From Apilactobacillus nanyangensis (GTDB lineage: Bacteria > Bacillota > Bacilli > Lactobacillales > Lactobacillaceae): a stretch of 64,000 bases of DNA. The stretch covers positions 1 to 64,000 of the forward strand of contig NZ_BOLX01000002.1 of NCBI RefSeq assembly GCF_016861915.1. The letters are read 5' to 3'. The notes beneath the pieces are model-generated. The model was not told where the DNA came from. It made no database searches and saw nothing but the letters and a program-made list of their open reading frames with translations. Both the position numbers and the translations under genes were made by a program. Every line of letters starts with the position of its first letter. The stretch's first letter is position 1. Positions 8,949 through 17,594 of this stretch are shown in pieces.

Positions 8949-10337
8949 TTAGAATTTAGCGCTACCTGGTTCACGTGGGAATGGGATAACGTCTCTGATG
9001 TTTTCCATACCAGTAACGTACATAACTAGACGTTCGAAACCAATACCGAAACCGGAATGCTTGATTTCACCGTACTTACGTAGGTCTTCGTACCAGTCGT
9101 ATTCTTCTGGGTTTAAGTCAAATTCTTTGATCTTATCGTTTAAGACGTCGTAACGTTCTTCACGTTCACTACCACCAACGATTTCACCGATACCTGGTAC
9201 TAAACAGTCAGCAGCGGCAACGGTCTTACCATCGTCGTTATCACGCATGTAGAATGCTTTGATATCTCTTGGGTAATCAGTTAAGAAAGTAGGGCGTTTG
9301 TAGACATCTTCACACAAGTATCTTTCGTGTTCTGATTGTAAATCAATTCCCCATTCAACTGGAACTTTGAATTCTACATCTGCATCTTGAAGTAACTTAA
9401 CGGCGTCAGTGTAAGTAACACGGGCGAAGTCTTCGCTAGCAGTCTTTTGTAGTTTTTCGATTAGACCTGGTTTAACGTTTTCATCCAAGAATTCTAGTTC
9501 ATCTTTAGCATAATCTAAAACGTAGTTGATAACGTATTTTAGTAATCCTTCAGCGACATCCATCATACCTGGTAGGCGAGTGTATGCCATATCTGGTTCA
9601 ATCATCCAGAATTCTGAAGCATGACGAGGAGTGTGTGAGTTTTCAGCTCTAAAAGTAGGACCGAAAGTGTACACATTCTTGAATGCCATAGTGAATGCTT
9701 CTTCAGGAAGTTGACCACTAACAGTTAGGTTAGTTTCAGTCTTGAAGAAGTCCTTTGAGTTGTCTACGTGACCTTGATCATCCTTTGGAAGGTTGTCCAT
9801 GTCCATAGTTGTAACTCTGAACATTTCACCAGCACCTTCAGTATCACTACTTGTGATGATTGGGGTGTTAACGTAAACGAAATCGTTGTGTTGTAGGTAT
9901 TCGTGAACTGCAAATGCAGCTAATGAACGAATTCTAAATACTGAGTAGAAAGTATTAGTACGTGGACGCAAGTGAGCGATAGTACGTAGGAATTCGTAAG
10001 AAGTCTTTTTCTTTTGTAGAGGGTAGTCAGAGTCTGAACGACCAACTAGTTCTACTTTTTCTCCATGAACTTCAAAAGGTTGAGGTGCATCTGGAGTCTT
10101 CACAAAGGCACCTTCAACAGTAATTGTTGAAGCGATTGGAAGTTTGCTGATTTGTTCAAAGTTTTCGTTACTCTTTTTAACGATAATTTGAGCACTCTTG
10201 AAGCATGAACCATCGTTTAATTCGATAAAACTAATGTTTTTTGAACCACGAATGGTCTTAATTGAACCTTCAAGAAAAACTGTTGTGTTATCTTCTAGAT
10301 CTTTAGTGTATAGATCCTTAACACTAAGTTGTGTCAT
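8949..10337 (-). CDS. asnS: Asparagine--tRNA ligase
   Basis: A 462-residue class IIb synthetase charging tRNA-Asn. An N-terminal OB-fold (residues ~10-110) precedes the catalytic core with motif 2 ([21 protein letters not shown]) and motif 3 ([13 protein letters not shown]) near the C-terminus. The start is ATG 10337 after AAAGG. The open frame runs further upstream to 10424, but that part is T-box leader RNA, not protein. Expression is governed by the T-box at 10376-10605, which reads uncharged tRNA-Asn. Confidence 0.96.
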   Translation of the reverse strand: MTQLSVKDLYTKDLEDNTTVFLEGSIKTIRGSKNISFIELNDGSCFKSAQIIVKKSNENFEQISKLPIASTITVEGAFVKTPDAPQPFEVHGEKVELVGRSDSDYPLQKKKTSYEFLRTIAHLRPRTNTFYSVFRIRSLAAFAVHEYLQHNDFVYVNTPIITSSDTEGAGEMFRVTTMDMDNLPKDDQGHVDNSKDFFKTETNLTVSGQLPEEAFTMAFKNVYTFGPTFRAENSHTPRHASEFWMIEPDMAYTRLPGMMDVAEGLLKYVINYVLDYAKDELEFLDENVKPGLIEKLQKTASEDFARVTYTDAVKLLQDADVEFKVPVEWGIDLQSEHERYLCEDVYKRPTFLTDYPRDIKAFYMRDNDDGKTVAAADCLVPGIGEIVGGSEREERYDVLNDKIKEFDLNPEEYDWYEDLRKYGEIKHSGFGIGFERLVMYVTGMENIRDVIPFPREPGSAKF

Positions 10338-10375
10338 GTGATTCACGCCTTTCCGTAAACTATAAATATCGGTAA

Positions 10376-10605
10376 ATAAAAAACTTCCGCCCCAAAAATT
10401 AGGACGAAAGTTCCGCGGTACCACCTAAAGTGCCTATAAATAGGCCACTCAATCAAATAACGCTTTGATGTGCGTTCGTTTCTACTAAAGATTCAAAACG
10501 AAAACAAATAGGTGTTATTCATTGATGAAAGTATTATTAAGCTCTCACTATCCTTAACTCGCTGATAAGATTCATCAACTACTCATCCGTATTTATAGTT
10601 CTATC
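10376..10605 (-). promoter_or_regulatory. T-box riboswitch, Asn specifier
   Basis: Minus-strand leader of asnS. It contains the conserved T-box sequence AGGTGGTACCGCGG, which pairs with the tRNA acceptor end, and a terminator made of AACTTTCGTCC / GGGCGGAAGTT followed by T-rich sequence (10376-10412). In the Stem I region GAATAACACC places an AAC codon (10517-10515) as specifier, matching asparagine. Uncharged tRNA-Asn is expected to favour the antiterminator and switch asnS on. Confidence 0.93.
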
Positions 10606-10764
10606 ATATTAACTATTTTTCACATTTAAATATTACCACTATTTTGACATTAATTACAATATAAAAGTAGGTCAATCATAAAAAAGCGTATTGATTGCAT
10701 TAGATATGTACATATTGGATAATAGTTTCATTAAATAACTTATTTTATGTAAGGGGAAATCGAA

Positions 10765-11157
10765 ATGCCAAAAATGAATATTGATGTAATCAAAGGTCAT
10801 GACCGTGATTACTTAAAACAACTAATGGATATCTCATACCATGTAATGTTAGATTGCTTTGGTGCTCCAGATGGAGATAGATATCAAATCCTAACTCAAC
10901 ATGAAGACTTTGAAATGAACATCTTAGATACTGGTTTAGGCTTTGATCGTACTAATGACGTTGTCGTATTTAGTCTTACTACCAGACCAAGAACTAAGGA
11001 ACAAAAGTTGAAATTCTACCATGATTTAGCTGAACAACTAGAAGACAAGCTAGGCATCAAGAAAACCGATTTAGTGATTAACCTAACTACCAATACTGAT
11101 GAAGATTGGAGTTTTGGAAACGGTGTCGCTCAATTTATTGATGGTCAACTAAAATAA
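10765..11157 (+). CDS. Tautomerase-superfamily protein
   Basis: A 130-residue protein beginning Met-Pro, the mark of the tautomerase superfamily, where Pro1 (after Met removal) is the catalytic base. The length and fold (two beta-alpha-beta units, FEMNILDTGLGFDRTNDVVVF and KKTDLVINLTTNTDEDWSFGNG) agree with the longer members related to malonate semialdehyde decarboxylase and MIF-like proteins rather than 62-residue 4-oxalocrotonate tautomerases. Substrate unknown. ATG 10765 follows GGGG. Single gene with its own terminator. Confidence 0.8.
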   Translation: MPKMNIDVIKGHDRDYLKQLMDISYHVMLDCFGAPDGDRYQILTQHEDFEMNILDTGLGFDRTNDVVVFSLTTRPRTKEQKLKFYHDLAEQLEDKLGIKKTDLVINLTTNTDEDWSFGNGVAQFIDGQLK

Positions 11158-11186
11158 AAAAGTGCGGTTATTGAGCCGCACTTTTT
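11156..11186 (+). terminator. Terminator after tautomerase gene
   Basis: AAAAAGTGCGG / CCGCACTTTTT around a short loop, then T-run. Confidence 0.9.
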
Positions 11187-11210
11187 ATGTAGAGTTAGTT
11201 TGTAAGTTAA

Positions 11211-11320
11211 GATAACAAGCTGAGTTGAAAAGGTGTATCAAGTTATCAGCTTCAAGTCGATAATAGCACGATGTAGCGGCATCGTTAACTAAAAGTTTAG
11301 TAACAAAATTAATATACACC
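11211..11320. other. Intergenic region with overlapping inverted repeats
   Basis: No ORF is seen in 11187-11459. Several complementary pairs occur: GATAAC/GTTATC (11211, 11242), AAGCTGA/TCAGCTT (11217, 11246), GGTGTAT/ATACACC (11232, 11314), ACGATG/CATCGT (11268, 11280) and GTTAACTAAA/TTTAGTAAC (11284, 11296). Some share bases and so exclude one another. It may be a structured RNA or a set of protein sites; I cannot assign it to a known class. Confidence 0.3.
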
Positions 11321-11409
11321 AGTTAAAGTATTAAACGAAATGATCTTAATTTAATCGAAGGGTTAAAAGTAACTAATATATTTTTTTAGAAACTAGTAAA
11401 TACACTGAT

Positions 11410-11424
11410 TAGACACATTGTCTA
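11410..11424. promoter_or_regulatory. Palindromic operator candidate upstream of quinone oxidoreductase gene
   Basis: TAGACA-CAT-TGTCTA, a 6-bp dyad, 35 bp upstream of the ATG at 11460. It is of the size bound by dimeric MarR, TetR or HxlR repressors. Confidence 0.4.
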
Positions 11425-11459
11425 TCTTAAATGAAAATAAAAGAGTGAGGTTTATATAT

Positions 11460-12422
11460 ATGAAAGTGGTTAATATTGCCAGCGCAAAAAAATCTAATTC
11501 ATTAGTTGATGCACCGATGCCGGAACTAAAAGCAGGTGAAGTTTTGGTAAAGATTAGAGCAGTCGGCGTCAATCATGTTGATCTTATGTGGTCGGATCAA
11601 AAGGTTAAACCAGACGATACCGTTTTAGGCCTTGAAATGGCTGGTGATGTCGTCGACGGAAATAATACTAAGTATAATGAAGGAACTCGTGTAATGGGAT
11701 TAATCGATAATGGCGGATATGCCGAATACATCGCCGTTTCAGCTGATCGCTTGATGCCAATTCCAGATAACATCGATTACAAACATGCTGCCACGATTCC
11801 AGAAAGCTTCCTAACAGCTTATCAAACTCTATTTACCATCGGGAACCTACAAGACAATCAAACCGTATTAATTCATGCTGGTGCTAGTGGCGTGGGAACT
11901 GCAGCAATTCAATTGGTTAAACAACTTACCAAAGCAACTGTTATTACGACTTCAAGTACCAAGAAGACATCAATTTGTTTAGATTACGGTGCTGATTATG
12001 CAATTGACTACCGTCATAGCGACTTCGCTGAAGAGGTTCCAAGAATTACCGCTGGTCATGGGGCGGACTTAATCTTAGATTTTATTGGTGCCGGTTACTA
12101 TCAACAAAACATTCAATCAGTGGCAATGGATGGCCAAATTATCCTGATTGGTAACCTTGGTGGAAGTGAAATTAAAGACGTTAATATCATGGATATTATC
12201 GGAAAGAGAATATCAATTACTGGAACCTTATTGTCACCTCGAAGTAACGAGTACAAGGATCGACTAATCAGTGATTTCAGTAATGATGTTTATGACTTAT
12301 TAGCCGATGATAAAATCAAATTGCATGTTAGCAATGAGTTTGATCTATCCGAGTCACAACGAGCATTAACATGTATGCGTGAGAAACAAAATACAGGTAA
12401 AATCATTTTAAATGTTAAGTAA
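11460..12422 (+). CDS. Zinc-independent MDR oxidoreductase (NADPH:quinone reductase-like)
   Basis: A 320-residue medium-chain dehydrogenase. The N-terminal GroES-like domain (KVVNIASAKK to ~130) lacks the zinc cysteines. The Rossmann domain has the NADPH motif HAGASGVGTAAIQL and the end segment GKIILNVK found in quinone oxidoreductases and TP53I3-type enzymes. It probably reduces quinones or enones with NADPH. ATG 11460 has GTGAGG upstream; the frame is open further up but lacks another good start. Monocistronic, with a palindrome in its 5' region suggesting a redox-responsive repressor. Confidence 0.85.
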   Translation: MKVVNIASAKKSNSLVDAPMPELKAGEVLVKIRAVGVNHVDLMWSDQKVKPDDTVLGLEMAGDVVDGNNTKYNEGTRVMGLIDNGGYAEYIAVSADRLMPIPDNIDYKHAATIPESFLTAYQTLFTIGNLQDNQTVLIHAGASGVGTAAIQLVKQLTKATVITTSSTKKTSICLDYGADYAIDYRHSDFAEEVPRITAGHGADLILDFIGAGYYQQNIQSVAMDGQIILIGNLGGSEIKDVNIMDIIGKRISITGTLLSPRSNEYKDRLISDFSNDVYDLLADDKIKLHVSNEFDLSESQRALTCMREKQNTGKIILNVK

Positions 12423-12449
12423 AAAAGGCGCCTAATAGGCGCCTTTTTT
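12421..12449 (+). terminator. Terminator after oxidoreductase gene
   Basis: AAAAAAGGCGCCT / AGGCGCCTTTTTT with loop AAT. Confidence 0.92.
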
Positions 12450-12480
12450 GTTGTTTTTAAAAATGTCAAGATTAAAAATT

Positions 12481-12536
12481 TTACAATTTGTAACCAAATA
12501 TTTAATAATTTGTAAAGAAATTGGGGGAAATTGTAA
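12481..12536 (+). promoter_or_regulatory. Triple AATTTGTAA-type boxes upstream of the lysozyme gene
   Basis: TTACAATTTGTAA (12481-12493), AATTTGTAA near 12507 and AATTGTAA near 12529, about 20-23 bp apart, i.e. on one helix face. A possible promoter follows directly. Similar boxes lie upstream of atpB (46744-46778). Confidence 0.35.
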
Positions 12537-12607
12537 CTTGTGTATAGCATTCTTGCAATATTTAGATTGTACAATGTAGTTAATCATAGTTGTTAAAGGA
12601 TGAGAAT

Positions 12608-13813
12608 ATGTATAAGTTAAAATATTTATTGATGAGTTTTGGGGTCGCGTTAATCGGGGTATTGTGTATTTCCTTCACTGCTGTGAAGAGTAATGCCGTT
12701 TCTAATAACGTTTACGATTTGTCTGAATGGCAAGGAACTTTTACCGACGACCAAGTCAAGACATTGAAGAATGAAGTCCCATTCGTTATTCTTCGTGTTC
12801 AATTTGGGAGTGCCTACCATGATAAGACCTTTGCCCATAACGTTGCTTTAATGAAGAAGTATGGTGTTCCATATGGGGTATATTCATTTAGTCAATATAC
12901 CAGTCCTTCAGATGCAGCAAGTGAAGCAAAGACATTATACAGTCGTGCTCCAGAAGCTAAATTCTACGTTAACGATTATGAACAACAAACTGTTAAGTCA
13001 GGTGGAACTAATGCAGCTACCAAAGCATGGGTTGAGGCTTTGAGACCACTAGTTGGAAATAGAAAGATTCTTTTCTATTCCTACCAAAGTTTCATGCTTA
13101 CTCACGCCGCAGAAGCAGTTAGTTCATATGATGGATACTGGTTAGCAGCTTACCAAACAAATGAACCACAAAGAGAACATGTTTTATGGCAATACACAGA
13201 TCATTTCTATTCTCCAGCATTGAACCAATATGTTGATGCGAGTGTATTAACACAAAAGAATAGTTCTTGGTTTATTGATGAAGCAAATGAAAACAAGAAG
13301 CCAAGTAAACCAAGTAAGCCTAAGTCCAATGTGACATACACAAAGGAAAGCAAGGAAATGACAATGAAGTCTGCTGAAAAGTATAACTTCTATAACCATG
13401 TTCCTGGAAATAATCACTTTAGTGGACTTCACAGAACCCACTATGGTCACACATTCCATGGCAAGAATGTTACGGTAGATATGAAGGCAACCATTAATGG
13501 TCGTACTTATTACCGTGTACACGAAAATGGTAAGCTATTGGGCTGGATTAACCAAAATGGATTAGGCCCACACATTAGCTATTCAAAAGTTAACATGCAC
13601 AAAAAAGTTAAAAGAAATAGCCACTACAGATTCTACAACCACGTTACTGGAAGCCACTTTGCTAATATCAGAGTGACTGCAACAGGACATCAATACGCTG
13701 GCAAGACAGTCCACATTACTGGCCGTGCAACTAAAGATGGTTGGAAGAGTCATTACTACAAGTGCTATTACAAAGGTAAATTGATTGGTTGGATTTACCA
13801 ACGTGGAATTTAA
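12608..13813 (+). CDS. Secreted GH25 muramidase with C-terminal GW/SLAP-like repeats
   Basis: A 401-residue extracellular protein. A signal peptide (residues 1-30, LLMSFGVALIGVLCISFTA, cleaved near SNA) is followed by a GH25 lysozyme domain (~33-215) with the start motif YDLSEWQG and the acidic active-site pair in YVNDYEQ. Two ~62-residue basic repeats follow a Lys/Pro linker, each starting Y-x-FYNHV and ending LLGWINQNGL or LIGWIYQRGI, likely wall-binding. It cleaves peptidoglycan glycan strands, so it may act in wall turnover or competition. ATG 12608 follows AAAGGA by 7 nt. Confidence 0.9.
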   Translation: MYKLKYLLMSFGVALIGVLCISFTAVKSNAVSNNVYDLSEWQGTFTDDQVKTLKNEVPFVILRVQFGSAYHDKTFAHNVALMKKYGVPYGVYSFSQYTSPSDAASEAKTLYSRAPEAKFYVNDYEQQTVKSGGTNAATKAWVEALRPLVGNRKILFYSYQSFMLTHAAEAVSSYDGYWLAAYQTNEPQREHVLWQYTDHFYSPALNQYVDASVLTQKNSSWFIDEANENKKPSKPSKPKSNVTYTKESKEMTMKSAEKYNFYNHVPGNNHFSGLHRTHYGHTFHGKNVTVDMKATINGRTYYRVHENGKLLGWINQNGLGPHISYSKVNMHKKVKRNSHYRFYNHVTGSHFANIRVTATGHQYAGKTVHITGRATKDGWKSHYYKCYYKGKLIGWIYQRGI

Positions 13814-13818
13814 TAAAT

Positions 13819-13850
13819 AAAAAGACATCGCTTAATGCGATGTCTTTTTT
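13819..13850 (+). terminator. Terminator after lysozyme gene
   Basis: AAAAAGACATCGC / GCGATGTCTTTTTT, loop TTAAT. Confidence 0.92.
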
Positions 13851-14075
13851 GTACATAATTTATAAATAATTTTAAAAAGTTTTAAACTTTTTTGATTGGA
13901 AAAATGTATAAAAAATAATAGTAATCACTACTAAAATGTTATTCATGCAGCCGTTTTTATAATTAATATATAAAAGACACGATTTTTCTTAAGCAAAAAT
14001 TTACCTTTTTACACCTTTCTTAATCTTATTAAATATTATATAATCTTTAGCATAGTCTTAAGAAAAAATTAAGAA

Positions 14076-15005
14076 ATGAAAAAAAGGGGGGCAAAATTTA
14101 TTCTACCACTTAGAAAAATCTTGAAGACACTAATGGTCGCGGGAATTGTTTCTTCCGGTTTGATGATGGCCAATACACAACACGCAAATGCTGAGTCTAC
14201 CTTAAATGGAAAGACTCAAGTAAGCGTAAAGAGAGACACTAAATTATATAACACACATAAAATTAAAAAAATTAAATCAAAATCTGCTAAAAAGTACTTC
14301 GGTAAAGAAAGACTTTATGAGAAAAAAGTAGCTAAGGTTAAAAAAATAACATATAAACTAGTTCAGACTAGAAATGGTAAAAAGTCAGGTTGGTTGAAGT
14401 CTTCCGACCTATACGTTGTGAAAAGAAAGGTGACTACCAAACCAACATTCCAACTAACACCTCGTATTGGTAATGATGATGAATTTGACAATGCTAGTTT
14501 AACTCAACTATCTGATTCACAAATCAAAACTAGTATCAGAAACAAGTTTGTAAACTTTGTTCAAGGCCAAAGAAGAAAAACTAGAAATGGCTCATGGATT
14601 TCAAGTAGTGGATTAGATAAGGTGGCGCAAGAACGTGCCGACTATGTTGATCCAACAATGGGGGAAGCATCACATTACACTACCAGAAATGGTAAACGTC
14701 ATCGTCAAGAAGCTGCCATTTTGGACGGTCAAAGAATGGGAATTGTTAGGAACCAAAATGACATCTACGAATCAAACGGTTATGCCACATTAGATAAGAA
14801 CTACTACCATATTTCAGACTATGTGGGATACTTTAACGAAATGATTACTAATGATGGTGCTTCTGGTGACAGCCATAAAGCTCAATTATTAGGTAATGAA
14901 GGCGATGGACTAAGATACTACGGAATTGGTCTAAGGGTGATTAGAACTGATTATACTGTTCAAGTAAACATCGTAATCCTATCTGCTGATACTAAATACA
15001 AATAA
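14076..15005 (+). CDS. Secreted SH3-like/CAP-domain protein
   Basis: A protein of up to 309 residues. The signal peptide hydrophobic core is TLMVAGIVSSGLMMANT, cleaved after HANA. A Lys-rich SLAP/SH3-like region (~40-115) ends in GWLKSSDLYVV, and the C-terminal half resembles the CAP (SCP/PR1) fold: FVNFVQGQRR, LDKVAQERADY, ASHYTTRNGK, RQEA. Function in bacteria is uncertain; CAP proteins are often surface-associated. ATG 14076 has no ribosome site; ATT at 14100-14102 lies 8 nt after GGGGGG and in frame, and would also leave a good signal peptide. Confidence 0.72.
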   Translation: MKKRGAKFILPLRKILKTLMVAGIVSSGLMMANTQHANAESTLNGKTQVSVKRDTKLYNTHKIKKIKSKSAKKYFGKERLYEKKVAKVKKITYKLVQTRNGKKSGWLKSSDLYVVKRKVTTKPTFQLTPRIGNDDEFDNASLTQLSDSQIKTSIRNKFVNFVQGQRRKTRNGSWISSSGLDKVAQERADYVDPTMGEASHYTTRNGKRHRQEAAILDGQRMGIVRNQNDIYESNGYATLDKNYYHISDYVGYFNEMITNDGASGDSHKAQLLGNEGDGLRYYGIGLRVIRTDYTVQVNIVILSADTKYK

Positions 15006-15035
15006 AAAGGAAACCCTTTGAGGTTTCCTTTTTTT
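15004..15035. terminator. Bidirectional terminator
   Basis: AAAAAGGAAACC / GGTTTCCTTTTTTT, loop CTTTGA, between the CAP gene and convergent serA. Confidence 0.88.
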
Positions 15036-16191
15036 ATTTGCGTTTGATAACGCGAACTCGAATCACTTCGTTGATTGATTGTAAATCATTTAATAATTTC
15101 TCAGTGGGTTCGTCACAAAAATCGACCATTGTGTAAGCCATCTCGCCTTTAGCACCATTACTCATTTGATTGATGTTAAAGTTGTTGTCAGCTGCCTTGG
15201 TAGCGATTTGTCCGACCATGTTTGGAATGTTCTTATGAATTATGGTGATTCGATAAGGTGAATGCATTGAAACGTTCATGTTTGGTAAGTTCAATGATTG
15301 TGATAGGTTCCCCGTTTCTAGGTAGCGTTGGATAATTTTGGCACCTCTGACGGCACCATTTCCTTCAGCCTCAACGGTTGATCCACCGATGTGTGGGGTA
15401 ATGACGACATCTTCGCGATTCATTAAGACATCATCACCGAAGTCGGTAATATATGAAGCAACCTTACCTTCGTCTAAAGCATCGACAACGGCCTTGTTGT
15501 TAACGATTCCTAGACGAGCGTAGTTTAGAATGCTTACGCCGTCCTTCATTTTCTTGATTAATTCGGCATCAATTATGTCTGTAGTTTCATCGTTTTTTGG
15601 AACATGGACAGTGACGATGTCAGCATCCTTGATTGCATCTTCTAAAGTGTTGGCACGAGTAATATCACTTTCAATGCGCCATGCTGCATCTGATGATAAG
15701 TAGGGGTCGTATCCGACGACGTCCATGCCTAAATCGTTAGCGGCATTGGCTACCAATGAACCGACATGACCTAAACCAATCACAGCTAAGGTCTTATCTC
15801 TAATTTCGGTACCTTTAAAACGCGGGTCGATTTTCTTCATCTTTGAGATATCAGCATGTAAGTTGTTAGCTGAGAAGTTCGCTACGGGGAATAGGTGACG
15901 AACGGATGCGATAATCATTGATAGGACGACTTCCTTAACGGCATTGGCATTACTTCCAGGAGTGTTGAAAGCAGCAATTCCTAATTCTGATAGTCTATCG
16001 ATAGGAAGGTTATTAAAACCAGCACCGGCTCTGACGATTACCTTCAAGTTTTCCGGGAATTCAGCATCTAACATGTTGGCGGATCTAATTAGGTAGGCGT
16101 CTGGATTGTCGCTTTGGTTAATTTGGTATTTATCACTGAATTTATCTAAACCATCCTGTGAAATGGCATTAAAAGTTTTAACGTTATACAT
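15034..16191 (-). CDS. serA: D-3-phosphoglycerate dehydrogenase
   Basis: A 385-residue enzyme that oxidises 3-phosphoglycerate to 3-phosphohydroxypyruvate, the first step of serine synthesis. It has the NAD-binding GLGHVGSLVANAA motif, the substrate Arg region RAGAGFNNLP, the catalytic His in VVITPHIGGST, and a C-terminal ACT domain (IIHKNIPNMVGQIA), a serine-sensing module. Start ATG 16191 is preceded by GGGGG, just after the serC stop, so the two genes are cotranscribed. Confidence 0.94.
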   Translation of the reverse strand: MYNVKTFNAISQDGLDKFSDKYQINQSDNPDAYLIRSANMLDAEFPENLKVIVRAGAGFNNLPIDRLSELGIAAFNTPGSNANAVKEVVLSMIIASVRHLFPVANFSANNLHADISKMKKIDPRFKGTEIRDKTLAVIGLGHVGSLVANAANDLGMDVVGYDPYLSSDAAWRIESDITRANTLEDAIKDADIVTVHVPKNDETTDIIDAELIKKMKDGVSILNYARLGIVNNKAVVDALDEGKVASYITDFGDDVLMNREDVVITPHIGGSTVEAEGNGAVRGAKIIQRYLETGNLSQSLNLPNMNVSMHSPYRITIIHKNIPNMVGQIATKAADNNFNINQMSNGAKGEMAYTMVDFCDEPTEKLLNDLQSINEVIRVRVIKRK

Positions 16192-16196
16192 AATTA

Positions 16197-17267
16197 TTAC
16201 CCCCGAGTTTGTTCGAATTTAGTTAGGACATCAATTAGTTTTCCAACACCTTCGACTGGCATTGCATTGTATAGACTGGCACGAAGACCGCCGATACTTC
16301 TGTGACCCTTTAGACTGATTAAGTCGTGGTTGGATGCAAAATCGACAAATTGTGCGTCTAAGTCATCGTCATTGGTAGTGAAAACGATGTTGGTGTATGA
16401 GCGTTCCTCTTTTTTAACGTTGTTATGGAATAGTTTTGATTGATCTAGATAGTCATATAGCATGGCACTCTTTTGTTGGTCTTGTTTTTCCATTGCAGGA
16501 ATACCACCATTATCTAATAGCCATTGAGTAGTTAGTTTGGCCGCATAGATAGGGAATACCGGTGGAGTGTTGAACATTGAGTTCTTCTTGGCGTAGGATT
16601 CGTAGTTTAGAATCGTTGGAATATGTTTGGCTGGATCGATTAAATCATCTCTTACAATGACGATTGTTAGACCAGCAGGGGCCAAGTTCTTTTGTGCACC
16701 CGCAAAGATAAGGCCAAAGTCATTGACGTCGTATTGTTCAGCCATGAAGTTGGATGACATATCACCAACTAATGGAATGTCTTTGACGTTTGGCAAATGA
16801 TTGGGATGGTATGTAGAGCCTTCAATCGTGTTGTTGATGGTTACATGCAAGTAATCATAAAGTTGTTCATCAAAGTTTTCATTAGGATATGGAAGTTGAC
16901 CATCGTTTTTGATGACGTCAATTCCATAGCCTAGTTGTTCAGCTTCTTGATAGGCCTTCTTGTTCCAGTGGCCACTATCTAAAAAGGCGATGTTTTCTCT
17001 GTGGTTAGCTAAGTTCAAAGGCACGGCCGCAAATTGACCGGTTCCACCACCTTGGCAGAAAAGAATATGGTAGTTATCAGGGACATGCATCAAGTCCTTG
17101 ATATTTTGCTTAGCGTCATTTAATACATTTTCAAACAGGGTGCTACGGTGTGAAATCTCCAAAATACTCATGCCACTATCGTCAAATGATGGCAACTCAC
17201 GTTGAATCTGATCAATAACTGGTTTCGGCATTATTGCTGGACCAGCTGAAAAATTATATACAGTCAC
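16197..17267 (-). CDS. serC: Phosphoserine aminotransferase
   Basis: A 356-residue PLP enzyme that makes phosphoserine from phosphohydroxypyruvate and glutamate. The start YNFSAGPAIMP is characteristic, as is the PLP-lysine region FAGAQKNLAPAGL. I chose GTG 17267 (GGGAG 8 nt upstream); the frame continues upstream only through leader RNA. First gene of serC-serA. No serB is seen, so the phosphatase lies elsewhere. Controlled by an attenuator with a serine-containing leader ORF. Confidence 0.94.
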   Translation of the reverse strand: MTVYNFSAGPAIMPKPVIDQIQRELPSFDDSGMSILEISHRSTLFENVLNDAKQNIKDLMHVPDNYHILFCQGGGTGQFAAVPLNLANHRENIAFLDSGHWNKKAYQEAEQLGYGIDVIKNDGQLPYPNENFDEQLYDYLHVTINNTIEGSTYHPNHLPNVKDIPLVGDMSSNFMAEQYDVNDFGLIFAGAQKNLAPAGLTIVIVRDDLIDPAKHIPTILNYESYAKKNSMFNTPPVFPIYAAKLTTQWLLDNGGIPAMEKQDQQKSAMLYDYLDQSKLFHNNVKKEERSYTNIVFTTNDDDLDAQFVDFASNHDLISLKGHRSIGGLRASLYNAMPVEGVGKLIDVLTKFEQTRG

Positions 17268-17300
17268 AATTCTCACTCCCAAAAATAGATTAAACGAAAT

Positions 17301-17332
17301 AAAAAAGCCCCACAGAGACAGTTCTGTGGGGC
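17301..17332 (-). terminator. Attenuator terminator of serCA
   Basis: On the minus strand GCCCCACAGA (17332-17323) pairs with TCTGTGGGGC (17316-17307), followed by TTTTTT. TGTGGGG at 17368-17362 can instead pair with the left arm CCCCACA, giving an antiterminator. Confidence 0.85.
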
Positions 17333-17413
17333 CACTAAGTTCAGGTGTATTGTCTTTTAGACCCCACAAAATGTTAACCATCTATGCAGGGCGCAAGTTT
17401 CGTATAAATAGGC

Positions 17414-17479
17414 CTACATAAATGGATGTGTAGACCAGGAAGAGACAATTAAATTATTAATATTTGTATTCTTTAACAT
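17414..17479 (-). CDS. serCA leader peptide, 21 aa
   Basis: A short ORF starting ATG 17479 with a very strong ribosome site (GGAGGAGGT, 7 nt upstream) and ending TAG 17416-17414. It begins MLKNTNINNL and ends IVSSWSTHPFM, with Ser codons TCT, TCC and TCT. Its end (CCATTTATG, 17425-17417) can pair with CATAGATGG (17386-17378) downstream, ahead of the antiterminator/terminator pair. This is the layout of ribosome-mediated attenuation responding to seryl-tRNA. Confidence 0.7.
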   Translation of the reverse strand: MLKNTNINNLIVSSWSTHPFM

Positions 17480-17594
17480 TTTAATTACCTCCTCCTTTAA
17501 TTTAACCAAATTCTAACACACATATAATAATTTGGAAACAAAAATGTTATAATAAATCAAAATATACGTGTTTTATTGAAAGGAGAGTTTTATT

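Noticed and set aside
10338-10424. 29-codon N-terminal extension of asnS
   Set aside because: The stretch is the T-box antiterminator/terminator; ATG 10337 has its own ribosome site.
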